Source of the DNA: Protopterus annectens
Lineage: Eukaryota > Chordata > Ceratodontiformes > Protopteridae
NCBI RefSeq assembly: GCF_019279795.1
Contig: NC_056733.1
Location: 1,424,940,121 to 1,425,004,120, forward strand
Direction of reading: 5' to 3'
DNA: 64,000 nt
Position numbers and translations under genes: made by a program. How positions within the stretch are numbered: position 1 is the stretch's first letter; the number at the start of each line of letters is the position of its first letter. The notes under the pieces were generated by a model. The model saw only the letters and a list, made by a program, of their open reading frames with translations, was not told the DNA's origin and did not search any database. This document shows, in pieces, positions 24,101 to 34,554 of this stretch.

Positions 24101-25656
24101 CATCTAAGGCCAAGAACACTAAGTCTTTTGGGACAGATAACATACCAGACTGACTACCGGTCAGCCTGAAATATGACTTACCTGATCCCCTACTGAAAAT
24201 ATTCAAAATTTGCCTCAAAAGAAGCCTTCTACAGGATGAATGTAGGACAGCAACAGTCATACCTTTACACAAAAGTGGGGCTTCAACAGAACATGGTAAT
24301 TGCAAACCTCTAAGCCTTATCAGTCTCATCTGTAAGATTATATAAAGGATCATTAAGATATTGACATACAAGGATATAGGTAACCTACAGACTCTTCAAC
24401 CATTCAGTTTTGATTCATCAAGGACAGGTCCTGGCTACTCAGCTTGGTCAACTTATTCAAAAAAAGTTACTGAAGCAATGGATGAGGTCAAAACAGTGCA
24501 CACTGCATAGCTAGACCTCACTAGTCATTTGAAACCATCCCACATTCAGGGATTGAAGGTAAAATCTCCCAGGTAAATGTCAACTACTATGCAATCACTG
24601 GGAAGCAACTGGTTCACAAATAGGGCTCAGAAAGTTCAAGTACCTCCTCCAAAAGATCTGTCACTAGTGGCGTACCCCAGCTTCAGTCCTTGTTCCACTC
24701 CTCTTGTCATTTACTTATTGAAGGTCAAATCTGATAAGAGCTTGTGCCTCACCCAATTTGATGATGACTGCAAACACAGTGCCATCATAAACTTCCCAAA
24801 GATCCTCCAAGAGGACCTGTCCCAACCAAATAGCTGGTGCCAAAACCGTGACTAAAACTAAATGCAAAGAAGTGTATAATTGTAGCCTTCAACAAACATG
24901 GCTCTCTTTGTAACTATCACATTGACAACATACCTCTGAAAACTGATACTGTAGTTAGGGATCTGGAAACCTATGTCAGCAATGAACTGTTTTTCAATCA
25001 ACACATACCCACTGTTTTGCTTTGTTGTAATTGTAGAGCTTATATTTAAAAGCACTGCATCAAGATCCAGGGATATAATCGCTCCACTATACTCAGCACT
25101 TGTTAGGCCAATCATTGAGTATAATTCCCGTTTCAGTATGTACCTGGCCAAAAATTTGTCACAACTCGAATGATCACAACACTTCCTCACTTAAATAAAA
25201 TCAAGGGTCTAATCTGTAAAAAAAACTGTGCAGACCATCTCAAAGCCTTGTCCTTCCTTTCAAAAGAACTACTGAAAGGTGACATCTTCTTTATGTACAG
25301 AGCTACAAAAGACCATACTGTCAGGACTACTTAAAATAACTTGGAGGGATAGGTTTGTATCACAGAGAATACCATTTCTATGGAAAAGCCATCCACTCTG
25401 CACAAAGCAAAATACTTCTCTAACTGTTTTCAAATATAATTTGCACAAATGGATGGGTAACCTCAAATGTACCCCCAGTTTAGCACATCTGTACCTCACG
25501 AATAGGCAAACATGTTATTGTCCTAACATATCCTTATTTTGTCCATCTTGGTTGTATGCATGGAAAATACAAGAGTGAACAACTACCATTAGAATGTAAA
25601 GCTAGGTTTCTTAAGATCCTCACAGATCAATAGCACAGTCAGTACCTATGAACCTG
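24101..25656 (+). mobile_element. old CR1 LINE fragment at the array edge
   Basis: Diverged CR1 reverse transcriptase starting within the polymerase N-terminal region (KSFGTDNIPD, then ATVIPLHKSGASTEHGNC). It continues through FDDDCKHSAIIN and PIIEYNSRFSMYLAKNLSQLE to a tail ACCTATGAACCT. Many stops and frame changes make it clearly older than the copies inside the array. Its left edge coincides with the monomer position used by the other copies, within a few bases. Confidence 0.85.
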
Positions 25657-26336
25657 TAAGGAGGGCTATATTCTGTAGCACAGTGCCAATATGGATAGTT
25701 TGCCTCTGTCTCAAGGGCGCACAAACATTGAATGTATTTTCATTAAGAGGTTGTCTTCTTCAAAATAATGTACGGGGATGGTAAGTTAAATTTTAAGACA
25801 GTGACAAGTATGAGCAGTGCAGGTCCTTGAGTATTTGTAAATATCCCAATAGCACACATTTGTTTTCAGTTTTAACAAAGTTCTTTCAGTTTTTTGAAGT
25901 AATGAAGTTTCTAAAAACTCACTCCACATTCAGCCTCCTAGTACACATTGTTGTAGACTATGTGCAGGACTACTTTTTCAAAGTACCAGTGTGTTTCATG
26001 TAGACCCTTGGGTATTTACTAGGGAACCATGAGTAACATTTTTTATGCCTCACAGTGCATTAAGAATGTCAGAAGCAGTAGGCTGTGCTTGACCACTGAA
26101 GATGGGCAAGGACAACCAAAGTCAGTGCTCAGTCATGTAGCTGCTCCATGATGCTAAGGGCCAATGTCAACAAAACCACTTGTAGTCCAAATAACAATTT
26201 TAGTAAGCAAAACAGTTAGTACTATGTAATATGATGCAGTGACATGGGCTTGGTTTGTATTGTGATACGTAAAATCAAGCCAAACAAAGCAAAGATAAGA
26301 AGCAACAAAAAGAAAACCGTGGAAATGAAGCACACA
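25657..26336. other. non-coding spacer
   Basis: No coding signal or recognised repeat seen between the CR1 tail and the MITE. Confidence 0.5.
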
Positions 26337-26344
26337 GTTACAAG

Positions 26345-26661
26345 CATACCTCTCAACTGTACATATTTTTGCAGAATGTCCAGATTTTTGCATCATATTT
26401 TTATAGTCTGTGTCTCATAGAATTGTGATTTTCTGGCAAATTATTGAGGATTCAATTAGAAAATAATGACAGACATTTAAATTTCAGACTCCATACCCTT
26501 CAGAAAATTTATGCTAAAGCAAAACCTGTTATTTTAGCAATTTTCTAAGTTTACGAGAGCAGGATTTAAAAAAGTGTCCCTATTCTGGGGCCTTTGCCCC
26601 CTCCCCCTCCATTATTTATGGCTTTGTTCAAATTTCTTGCTCTAAGAGGTTGAGAGGTATG
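26345..26661 (+). mobile_element. hAT-like MITE (317 bp)
   Basis: Terminal inverted repeats CATACCTCTCAAC and GTTGAGAGGTATG, flanked by a perfect 8-bp duplication GTTACAAG (26337-26344 and 26662-26669). There is no coding capacity. An 8-bp duplication with ends starting CA is typical of hAT-superfamily non-autonomous elements. Related copies lie at 51564-52176, about 29200-29352 and about 62083-62300. Confidence 0.85.
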
Positions 26662-26669
26662 GTTACAAG

Positions 26670-28200
26670 TCAGTAAAATGGGTACGTAGATAAACTGAGA
26701 GAAACAATTTCCACGGTATGGATTATTTCACCATTTAAAAATTCTTTCAATATAAAGCTTAGTAGGTAACAGTAAGTAATGTAACATATAGTGATTATAC
26801 CCTGTAGGTGTGGGTGTGAGTCCCTTAATTTCCTATTGCAATAGGTGCCTGTTTAGTTGGGCATACACAATAAAGGTAAAATAAGTACATTCTGAATTCA
26901 CAAAACAGTACACATTTAATCCATTAACACAACAAAACAACAAATTTAATCAATACAGTTTCTCAAGCCAAATATGCAATTCACATTTTACAGTTATTTT
27001 ACAATAAATGCATTCAGTCACAATTGCTCAACATGCACAACATCAGATTGGGACAAATAGGTTTGGAAAAGAACTTTGGTACATAAATCATTAGATGGAT
27101 ACACCATCATAAGCAGAAAGGGTTTAACATAGATTATGGTTTGCCATATAAAGTGAAAATACACAATGCAATGGGAGGACACTACCCATTTGTATATTCT
27201 TATCGGTACCACATCTTCTTTGTGAAGTTCTAAAGTAATTCCAAAAAAAAAAATGATTAGAAGACTGGGGTGGGAACTTAAGTTAACCGGAAGGGACAAT
27301 AGACATTTGAAATGTATGGACTGAAAGAAAAGCAGGAAAGTAACAGGACAGGAGTACACAAAATAAGAAACAACATGGGGCAATTCAAAAGGAAGGCTGA
27401 GAATGATAAGGGTACAATCCACGGATTAAAAAGAAAGGATTTAAAACTGATATACAAATGTACTTAACAAGTGCAGCAAATTTCTAGAATAAGTTGTCAA
27501 AGAATACTGATGTTCTGAAAGATTTAGGAGAAATTGAAAAAGGAAGAAAGGAAGTCGGAGGGAAGTTGTCAAGCATGATTGCAACATACATGAGAGTTCA
27601 GCCATGTAATACAGGGACATTTATACATCCATGTAGTTTAAGAAAGCTAGCAGTCTGAATTTATACGGTAAAATAATGCAAAAGAAAAAACAAAATCTTT
27701 CTTAACAGCTAGATTTAGGGCTTGAATTTATTTATTTAATAAATTCCATTGACCTTTCTTTTCCCAAAAAAAAGAAAAAAGCTGGACATTTCCAGAAGCC
27801 ACTTTTTGCCTTAATTGCAAAGTTACAAACTTGCCTAATATCCATACCTAATTAACCATAAAACGTCTCTAATTTTGATTCATAATTTTGCCCTATCCCT
27901 CAGAACTATTTTGAGCTTTCTCCTATATATTATCAATAGAAATCCACATAAAAAAACACAATTCCAATTTCTGGTTAATGACATACAGTTTCATCCATCC
28001 ACCTCGACAACATTTCTAACTTAATGATTATGAAAGTCATACGCTTTAATTCTAGTTATACTTTTAATTGCAAGAGCTAACAGTAAACTTTTTCTTGCTG
28101 AAACCTCATATCATTTAATCTTTCTTGTGTTTAGATGCAGGCGCATTTGAATGCAATAAGACAAACCCAATAGTGCGAAATACAGCATCCTTTCTTTTTG
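26670..28200. other. GDF9 upstream flank, no gene recognised
   Basis: AT-rich non-coding sequence between the MITE and the GDF9 promoter. Short open frames show no recognisable domains. Confidence 0.5.
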
Positions 28201-28221
28201 TTGGGACCTTTCAGAGTGTGT

Positions 28222-28253
28222 TAATTAATTAATAAGGAAGAGATGCTCACCTG
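28222..28253 (+). promoter_or_regulatory. candidate NOBOX sites and E-box of GDF9 promoter
   Basis: Two overlapping TAATTA motifs (28222-28227 and 28226-28231) and a CACCTG E-box (28248-28253) lie 95-126 bp upstream of the GDF9 start codon. In mammals the oocyte homeobox factor NOBOX binds TAATT(A/G)-type sites, and the bHLH factor FIGLA acts through E-boxes, in oocyte genes including Gdf9. The match is by motif and position only; short AT motifs are common in this AT-rich flank. Confidence 0.4.
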
Positions 28254-28316
28254 GTCCTGTTAAATGCGCCTGTCGGGGCGCAGCCCGCCCTAAGAGAGTA
28301 CTGTCTGCTTCCTGCC

Positions 28317-28481
28317 ATGATTGCATGCTTCGCCACTGGTTGTGCCAATGGATTCTTTCAAGTGCTTTTCTTTCCATCTGTCCATTGGGCTGGTCTTGTG
28401 TTGTTTGCTGCTTTGCTGGACTCCGGCAAGGGCTACGTCGCCCACTGTGAAGGGCAAGGTGGGCGCTGTTCAGAAATATAG
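28317..28481 (+). other. possible upstream ORF overlapping the GDF9 start
   Basis: ATG at 28317 opens a 54-codon frame that ends at TAG 28479-28481, overlapping the GDF9 start in another frame; a second out-of-frame ATG lies at 28325. It matters only if transcription starts upstream of 28317, which cannot be determined here. Confidence 0.3.
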
Positions 28482-28696
28482 TATCCTGGAGCCTTTGTTA
28501 AAGATTCTAAGCAACAAACAGGGAGTAGGTGGGGGTCCCCGCCGTAACCCCAACTCTCACCATCTCCGCTACATGAAGCGCCTCTACAAGCGATCAGCGA
28601 CCAAGGATGGGATCCCAAAGCCATCCAGAGGTCACCGTTATAATACTGCCAGACTTTTTAGTCCACGCTCTGAAAGCCACATTCCTTCCGATACAG
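28348..28696 (+). CDS. GDF9: GDF9 coding exon 1 (signal peptide and N-terminal prodomain)
   Basis: Encodes residues 1-116 plus the first base of codon 117. The first 29 residues form a signal peptide (MDSFKCFSFH, then a hydrophobic core GLVLCCLLLCW ending ARA). The block LRYMKRLYKRSATKDGIPK followed by HRYNTARLFSP matches the GDF9 prodomain (human HYMKKLYKTYATKEGIPK and HLYNTVRLFTP). The start is ATG 28348: an in-frame TGA at 28318 excludes any upstream start. The exon ends ACAG before GTAACA (donor GT at 28697), phase 1, as in mammalian GDF9. The product is a secreted oocyte factor acting on granulosa cells. Confidence 0.95.
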
Positions 28697-29199
28697 GTAA
28701 CAAAAGTGTTAGCATTAGCTAGGGAGCATATAAGGGGGCTTTTTTTTGGGGGGGGACAACTGAGAGCTATGTCGATTATGCATTTAACTGTTTCTATAGC
28801 TCTCCTTGCTTGCCTCTGCTTTCCTTTTAGATTTAACTGTATTTTTCGCTGTAAATTTTTTGTTTTAAACACGTAACCGTTGCTTTAAAATACGTATAAC
28901 ATTTAATTTGTTCTTAGATTGACTGAGAATACCAAAGTAACTTGTGCCTTAAAATATGTATAATAAATTGCTCGTCATGAATGTCTGTACTTTCTGTTCC
29001 TGCTATGAAAAAAAATTAGAAGTAAGAATGTAAGATCTGTGTTTTTGTTGTGTCTAGCCTGTAATGTGCGTTCAGGGCAAATGTGTAGCTTTTTGGCTTT
29101 GGGTCAAAACTACCAGTCCCGTTAATTTGAGGTGCTTTGTAAAGTTAAAGTATTCTGGCAACATGAGACTATCCATATCTCAGCTGAATCTACAGCATG

Positions 29200-29352
29200 T
29201 CCAGATTTGTCTGTTTTCCTTTGCTCCTCCTAAAATTTGTCATCTTCTGGAAATTTACTGATGATTGAAGTCACTGAGTCTTTTGAATATCAGACTTCAT
29301 CTTTCAGAAAATGTGTGCGAATACAAAACCTGTTGATCTAGTAACTTTCTAT
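29200..29352 (+). mobile_element. degraded copy of the hAT-like MITE
   Basis: Shares the internal order GTCCAGATT, CTGGAAATTTACTGATGATT, TCAGACTTCA and ACAAAACCTGTTGATCTAGT with the MITE at 26345. Terminal repeats are not preserved. Located in the first kilobase of the GDF9 intron. Confidence 0.5.
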
Positions 29353-29559
29353 ACCATTATATTTGGATTCATCCAAAAATCTAGTGCCAAAAATGGTTGA
29401 GATATGGCAGTATCCACACACATATATGTACCAACCACAGCACCATATGCCAAGGCTGTCAAAAAAAAAAAAACTTCCAACACCTTCAATACAGAGATCA
29501 GGTCTCTGCATAAATTCTGTCTCCCCATCCCAACCTTCTCACGTAGCAAAGAGTTGCAA

Positions 29560-30411
29560 GCTTTGTAGGTCATAAGCCTTCCACTAGCATAAACTTGGAG
29601 AATGCAAGTAAAACAGTTCTAATAATTAGCGACTCCATTGTCAGGCACACAAACTCAAAGCTCACAAGGTTGGAAAAGAACAGGGTAACTGTTGCCTCTA
29701 TCTCCGGCAGAGGGTCCATAATATCAAGATAGCTTTTCACACCAGGCAAATTTAAATACACCTGAGTGTTGTCCATAGGAGAGTGACTTGCAGACCTCGA
29801 CCCTTAGCAACACGTAGAGAGACCTATTGGATGCAGGCAAGATGCTGGCCTCAAGTGGAATTTTACCTTTGCCCAGACTAATGTCTAAATACAAACAGAA
29901 AATTGATTTCAGTAATTGGCTAAATAGTTGGTGTCACTCTGTGTGTGTGTGGGGGGGGGGGGGGTTTGGCAGAGTGCAAGTCTGAGAAGAGATTGAAGAC
30001 TGGGTAACCTGCTTCACTGAAGATGACCTGAATTTCCTGCTCTATGACTTCTGCATACTGGCCAAAGCAGCTGCTGCCCCCATAGTACCTCTTTAGGTAA
30101 AGTCTGACATTATAAATCAGTCTAACACACCAAATTTGCTCTTCTCAATGCCAGAAGTCTTAAACTGCTTGATCTTGAAGCTACCCTGCATTTAGAACAC
30201 ACTGATCTCTATGTTGTATTAGAGTTGGTTTTACCTGTATTCACATTTTCCATGCCTTCAAACCTGAGGAACAGTGTGGAAGAAACTTTATTTTTGCCAG
30301 ATATCAACTCTAGGCAAATATCCTGTGACTAATAGTGAATTTATTCAGCTCCTACTAACTCTTAAAAGTAATTGATATAGCTTGCTATCTGACAATATTC
30401 ATGTCCCCAGT
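29560..30411 (+). mobile_element. old CR1 LINE, 5' portion (ORF1 esterase and start of ORF2)
   Basis: Degenerate but recognisable: the esterase nucleophile block (SDSIVRHTNSKLTRLEKN) near 29630, KQKIDFSNWLNSWCHS near 29900, FCILAKAAAAPIVPL near 30050-30090, then the ORF2 start LLNARSLKLLDLEATL near 30140. Many frame changes. The copy is split by the hAT-like element at 30412 and continues at 33449. It lies in the GDF9 intron, in the same orientation as the gene. Confidence 0.8.
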
Positions 30412-31713
30412 CATAGCCGGCTTTAGGCACCAGCGAACCCTGCAATCACTGGGGGCCCCCAAACATAGCATCTTGATATTTTGTAACATGTCTGTCAAAC
30501 CAGCAAGGGTAAACACTGGAGAGATCAACAGCCCACACTGACTGATCTCAGGGTAAACCTTGGATTTGAAGAATAGCCGATTCTTCCAGTCTTCAGGAAT
30601 GGTTTTCTTTTTAAGGAGTTTTATAAATACTGACAGAATACCAGGTACTATATTAACTGCTTTGCTGAAAATCAGTGCTGTGCCAAAAATAATAGCAGAG
30701 TAAAGGCTCAAAATCAGGAGCACATTTTAAATATTACTAACTTAAACAATTAATAGAATAGCACCTTTTGCATCAACATGCAGTTTTTTGGACAATAAGA
30801 AGTATAAAACTGGTCTAGTTTTATTGACTGAAATCCTAAATGATTTATCAGCAAATCAAACTTTTTATGAAGGACAGAGAAACATTATGACCAACATCAG
30901 GGAAGGTCTATGATGTCGGAGACGATGACCTGTATGCCTCACTCTTCAGTGAGTTCAATAAAAGTGACTTACCCCTGCTGATGTTTGATTGCTAAACAGC
31001 AGTCACTGACCTGGTGTAACAGTATCAGGGTTGCACAGTGTGTTGCTATTTGCCAAAATAAGTGCAAAATCAGTATTGCTATGGGGTGTGTGTGTGAAAA
31101 AAAAAATCACAGAATATTTTCTGTACACACACAGTGTCATGTCACATATATTATTCTTCTGGATATTAGTAATAAATGTAGCTAATTAATTATATTTCAA
31201 AAGTAAGACATAAAATATATCACAGAGCATTCAGACACTTAGATTTTCTAAGAGTCTGGTGACCCCCTACTCCCCAGACTATATTTAAATGGATTTGGGG
31301 GGGGACTCTAAATCATCCTTGACTCTGAGGAGGCCCCACAAAAGCTGTTGCTGTTTGGGGAAAAATGAAGTGGAGAAAAATGCATTAATTTCTGATTACA
31401 CTCTGACCTTAATAGGGCTGTGACATGACCCTGCTAGGGATAAAGCTGAAAATGGCCTCTGCTGTCAACTGCATCAATTCTAAAACAAGCCTTGCTCAAC
31501 CGCAACTTTGTATGTACAGAAAACTGCTGTATGTTATGTATGTGTATTGTGGGGGGGGGGGGCGGCTGAAAATTGTGTGGTTATTACTGTAATCTTCATC
31601 ACAGTCAAACCTTAGAGGTGTGCACAGGAAGTCATTATGGCTTGTGTTTGGGCTGAAGATAGTGTGGCCATTGTTTTTTACTTTTCTCAGACCTCCGAGG
31701 TATATGTGTGTGT

Positions 31714-31767
31714 GGAGATATAGATATATAGATATATAGATATATAGATATATAGATATATATATGT
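31714..31767. repeat. GATATATA-type microsatellite
   Basis: Repeats of GATATATA and close variants, inside the hAT-like element, about 150 bp after a G13 run at 31552-31564. Confidence 0.85.
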
Positions 31768-32340
31768 CAGCAGTCAGTTGGAATACATGACTCTGGCAAT
31801 TTGAACCTTTCCTTTCATCCCAATCTAACACCATAGGGACGTTTTGACACTGACTGTCTTTGTTGAGGGGTTAGAGAGCCAGGCACTATTCCCAGATAGA
31901 ACCTGTGTATCCTCCCAACATTTTGTTAGTTTATTGAGCACAACTTAATATTTTCCTTGAAAAACAAATAAAAATAAGACTGAAATTCTTTTCTTATTCA
32001 TGATTTTAATTAGGCCACCATTGGATTCAAAGGATGGGAAAATGCTCTAAAGTGCATCCCAGAGCATCTGTAACCCTATGGCTTTTTGGACCCTGGCTTT
32101 TTTGTGTTGTTTCCTAAATTATTACATCTGTGCTGTCTTGGTCAGGAAAGGTGTGTTGAAAGGATGCAAGGAAAACTAAAGCTTTAACAGCAAGAATGAA
32201 TTTCTTTCCTTTATCATAATTTCTGTTTAAGATATCATTGGATGAAAAGGTTATGTAGAAAAAAAAATTAAAATACAATTCAGAGCATATAGAAAGTTAT
32301 GGCTTGGTGAATAAGCTGAAGAGTAAAATGTAGGAAAAGG

Positions 32341-33085
32341 AAGAGACATGTAGTGTGCACAGTATGGGGAGACATGTAGTGTGCACAGTATGGGGAGACA
32401 TGTAGTGTGCACAGTATGGGGGGAGACATGTAGTGCGCACAGTATGGGGGGAGACATGTAGTGCGCACAGTATGGGGGGAGACATGTAGTGCACAGTATG
32501 GAGAGACATGTAGTGTGCACAGTATGGGGAGAGACATGTAGTGTGCACAGTATGGGGAGAGACGTGTAGTGTGCACAGTATGGGGAGAGACGTGTAGTGT
32601 GCACAGTATGGGGGGAGAGACGTGTAGTGTGCACAGTATGGGGGGAGAGACGTGTAGTGCACAGTATGGGGAGACATGTAGTGCACAGTATGGGGAGACA
32701 TGTAGTGCACAGTATGGGGGAGACATGTAGTGCGCACAGTATGGGGGAGACATGTAGTGTGCACAGTAGTATGGGGAGACATGTAGTGCGCACAGTATGG
32801 GGGGAGACATGTAGTGCGCACAGTATGGGGGGAGACATGTAGTGCGCACAGTATGGGGGGAGACATGTAGTGTGCACAGTATGGGGAGAGAGACGTGTAG
32901 TGTGCACAGTAGTATGGGGAGAGAGACGTGTAGTGTGCACAGTAGTATGGGGAGAGAGACGTGTAGTGTGCACAGTAGTATGGGGAGAGAGACGTGTAGT
33001 GTGCACAGTATGGGGGGGAGACATGTAGTGTGCACAGTATGGGGGGGAGACATGTAGTGTGCACAGTATGGGGAGAGACAGAGGG
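32341..33085. repeat. G-rich minisatellite, about 26 copies of a 22-32 bp unit
   Basis: Units share GACATGTAGTGTGCACAGTA followed by GTATGGGG or TATGGGGGG with variable G-runs and GAGA spacers. Subtypes with GACGTG and with AGTAGT are clustered. G-runs of 4-7 recur on the + strand about every 28 bp. Open frames crossing it on both strands are repeat artefacts. Lies inside the hAT-like element, in the GDF9 intron. Confidence 0.95.
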
Positions 33086-33448
33086 GAGGACTTGAGTGTG
33101 TGTGTGTGTCTGAAACAGTAGGCCTAGGGTGCCATTTCATCTAAGACTAGACCTGTACATAGAGTTGTTATAATGTATCATTGTTGCAACTAAATACCAG
33201 TAACTGTGAATGTTCCTTTGTGAGATGGGCCAACATCGTGTTGTAGACAGGCTTGTTGTAATGTAAGAGCATTGTAGCTACAGGTCAGTCTGAACATACT
33301 ACTCCTAAAAGTCTGCAGCATGAACTAAAAGGATGCTAGGAAGGGGTGGCAATGACAGAGTGATACTTAAACTGAAAGTGCCTAGGGGGCCCCAAACTTG
33401 ACATTTGCTGGGGGCCCCCAAAGTGCAAACACTGCCCCTGTCCCCAGT

Positions 33449-34545
33449 AGACCATTATAGGTTCCTAAATGTACTTGTGAGCTATCTTTGTCAAAATAAT
33501 CCCTTATATTGGGTTATCAGCTTGTGTACTTTCACGTCTGAATTTGGATATACCCAAAGATTCTAAGACTTGGTAAATATTACCTTAGAACAAGCAGTTA
33601 AATCACCTGCTAAGAGATGAAACATTCTAAACCTGGTCCTCACAGATGACATTTCCTCTAAGTGTAACAAGCCTTTAGTATTTCCAGCCCTGGTTAAGTA
33701 GTACCACAGATAACTTTCTCCATTAAACCCACTAACTCCACGGTTGTAAACAAGTTTGAATGACTAAAACTAGCTTAAATTCCGTGAGCTATTTAAGATA
33801 TTTGCAATGTCACAACTCCCAGTAAAGCTCCAGCCATTGCTTTTTCTTCTGAACTCTCCTCCCACATAAGTATATAGACCTAGCACTCCCAATGGAATCC
33901 TCCCACATAAGTATATAGACCTAGCACTCCCAATGGAATCAAATATAAAGGGATTTTAACAATGTGCAAATCTAATCCAAAACAGCATTATCTACTCCAA
34001 GCCTAAATGTATAATTAACGTACTTGGATACATTAGTGCTAATTTTACAGGAACCATCGCTGAATTTTTACAAATCTCTTACTTCATTTGCCCCCAAGAT
34101 TGCCCTGGAACATTCCTGTCTGTAACACCACTTCAGTGGGCCCAGACAATTTACCAGTGACCCTAATTAATAGCACTAGGCACACCCCTACTGAACTAAC
34201 CCCACAGTATGCACCTGAGGTTTAGAAAACTGCTGTAGTGGGACCTCTGCACAAAGGAGGCCCTACCCCCATACCCCAGAAATTGCAGGTCCATCAACCT
34301 AGCTTCCCTCATTTGCAAGGCCATGAAGCATACGATATCTGAACATTTTACAATATCTTAGTACAGTTATATAACTGGACCCACAAGTTTGGTTTTGTAA
34401 AAGGCAGATCATGTCTTCTCAGCAATAAAACCTCCTTTGCAAAGGTTACAGAGACGGTGGATAGTAGTCACTTTGTCCATGCAGCATATCTGGGTCTGGC
34501 TTAGTCCTTTGACACTACCCCATGTAAACAAGGTAAAACAAACTT
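33449..34545 (+). mobile_element. old CR1 LINE, 3' portion
   Basis: Continuation of the copy at 29560: late endonuclease region (NILNLVLTDDI, then FPALVK), a 42-bp direct duplication at about 33852-33935, polymerase start (VGPLHKGGP and a region resembling SLVCKAMERII) and FGFVKGRSCLLSN near 34390. It breaks off after the palm region where the next CR1 copy starts. Heavily decayed. Confidence 0.75.
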
Positions 34546-34554
34546 AAAAGTAGA

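Larger units (their letters stand above)
30412..33440 (+). mobile_element. hAT-like DNA element (3.0 kb) inserted in CR1
   Basis: Flanked by a perfect 8-bp duplication TCCCCAGT (30404-30411 and 33441-33448). The ends start CATAGCCGGCTTTAGGCACC and, reading inwards from the right, CAGGGGCAGTG; GGGGGCCCCC-rich segments near both ends are arranged as inverted repeats. CR1 coding sequence resumes on the far side, confirming the boundaries. No intact transposase was found. Old and non-functional, or non-autonomous. Strand is arbitrary. Confidence 0.72.

Noticed and set aside
28321-28347. N-terminal extension of GDF9 upstream of ATG 28348
   Set aside because: The frame has no ATG there and an in-frame TGA at 28318; the signal peptide begins naturally at 28348.
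32251-33140. Three overlapping minus-strand frames of about 255-286 codons and two plus-strand frames
   Set aside because: All read through the G-rich minisatellite in different frames, with low-complexity repeats; not coding.
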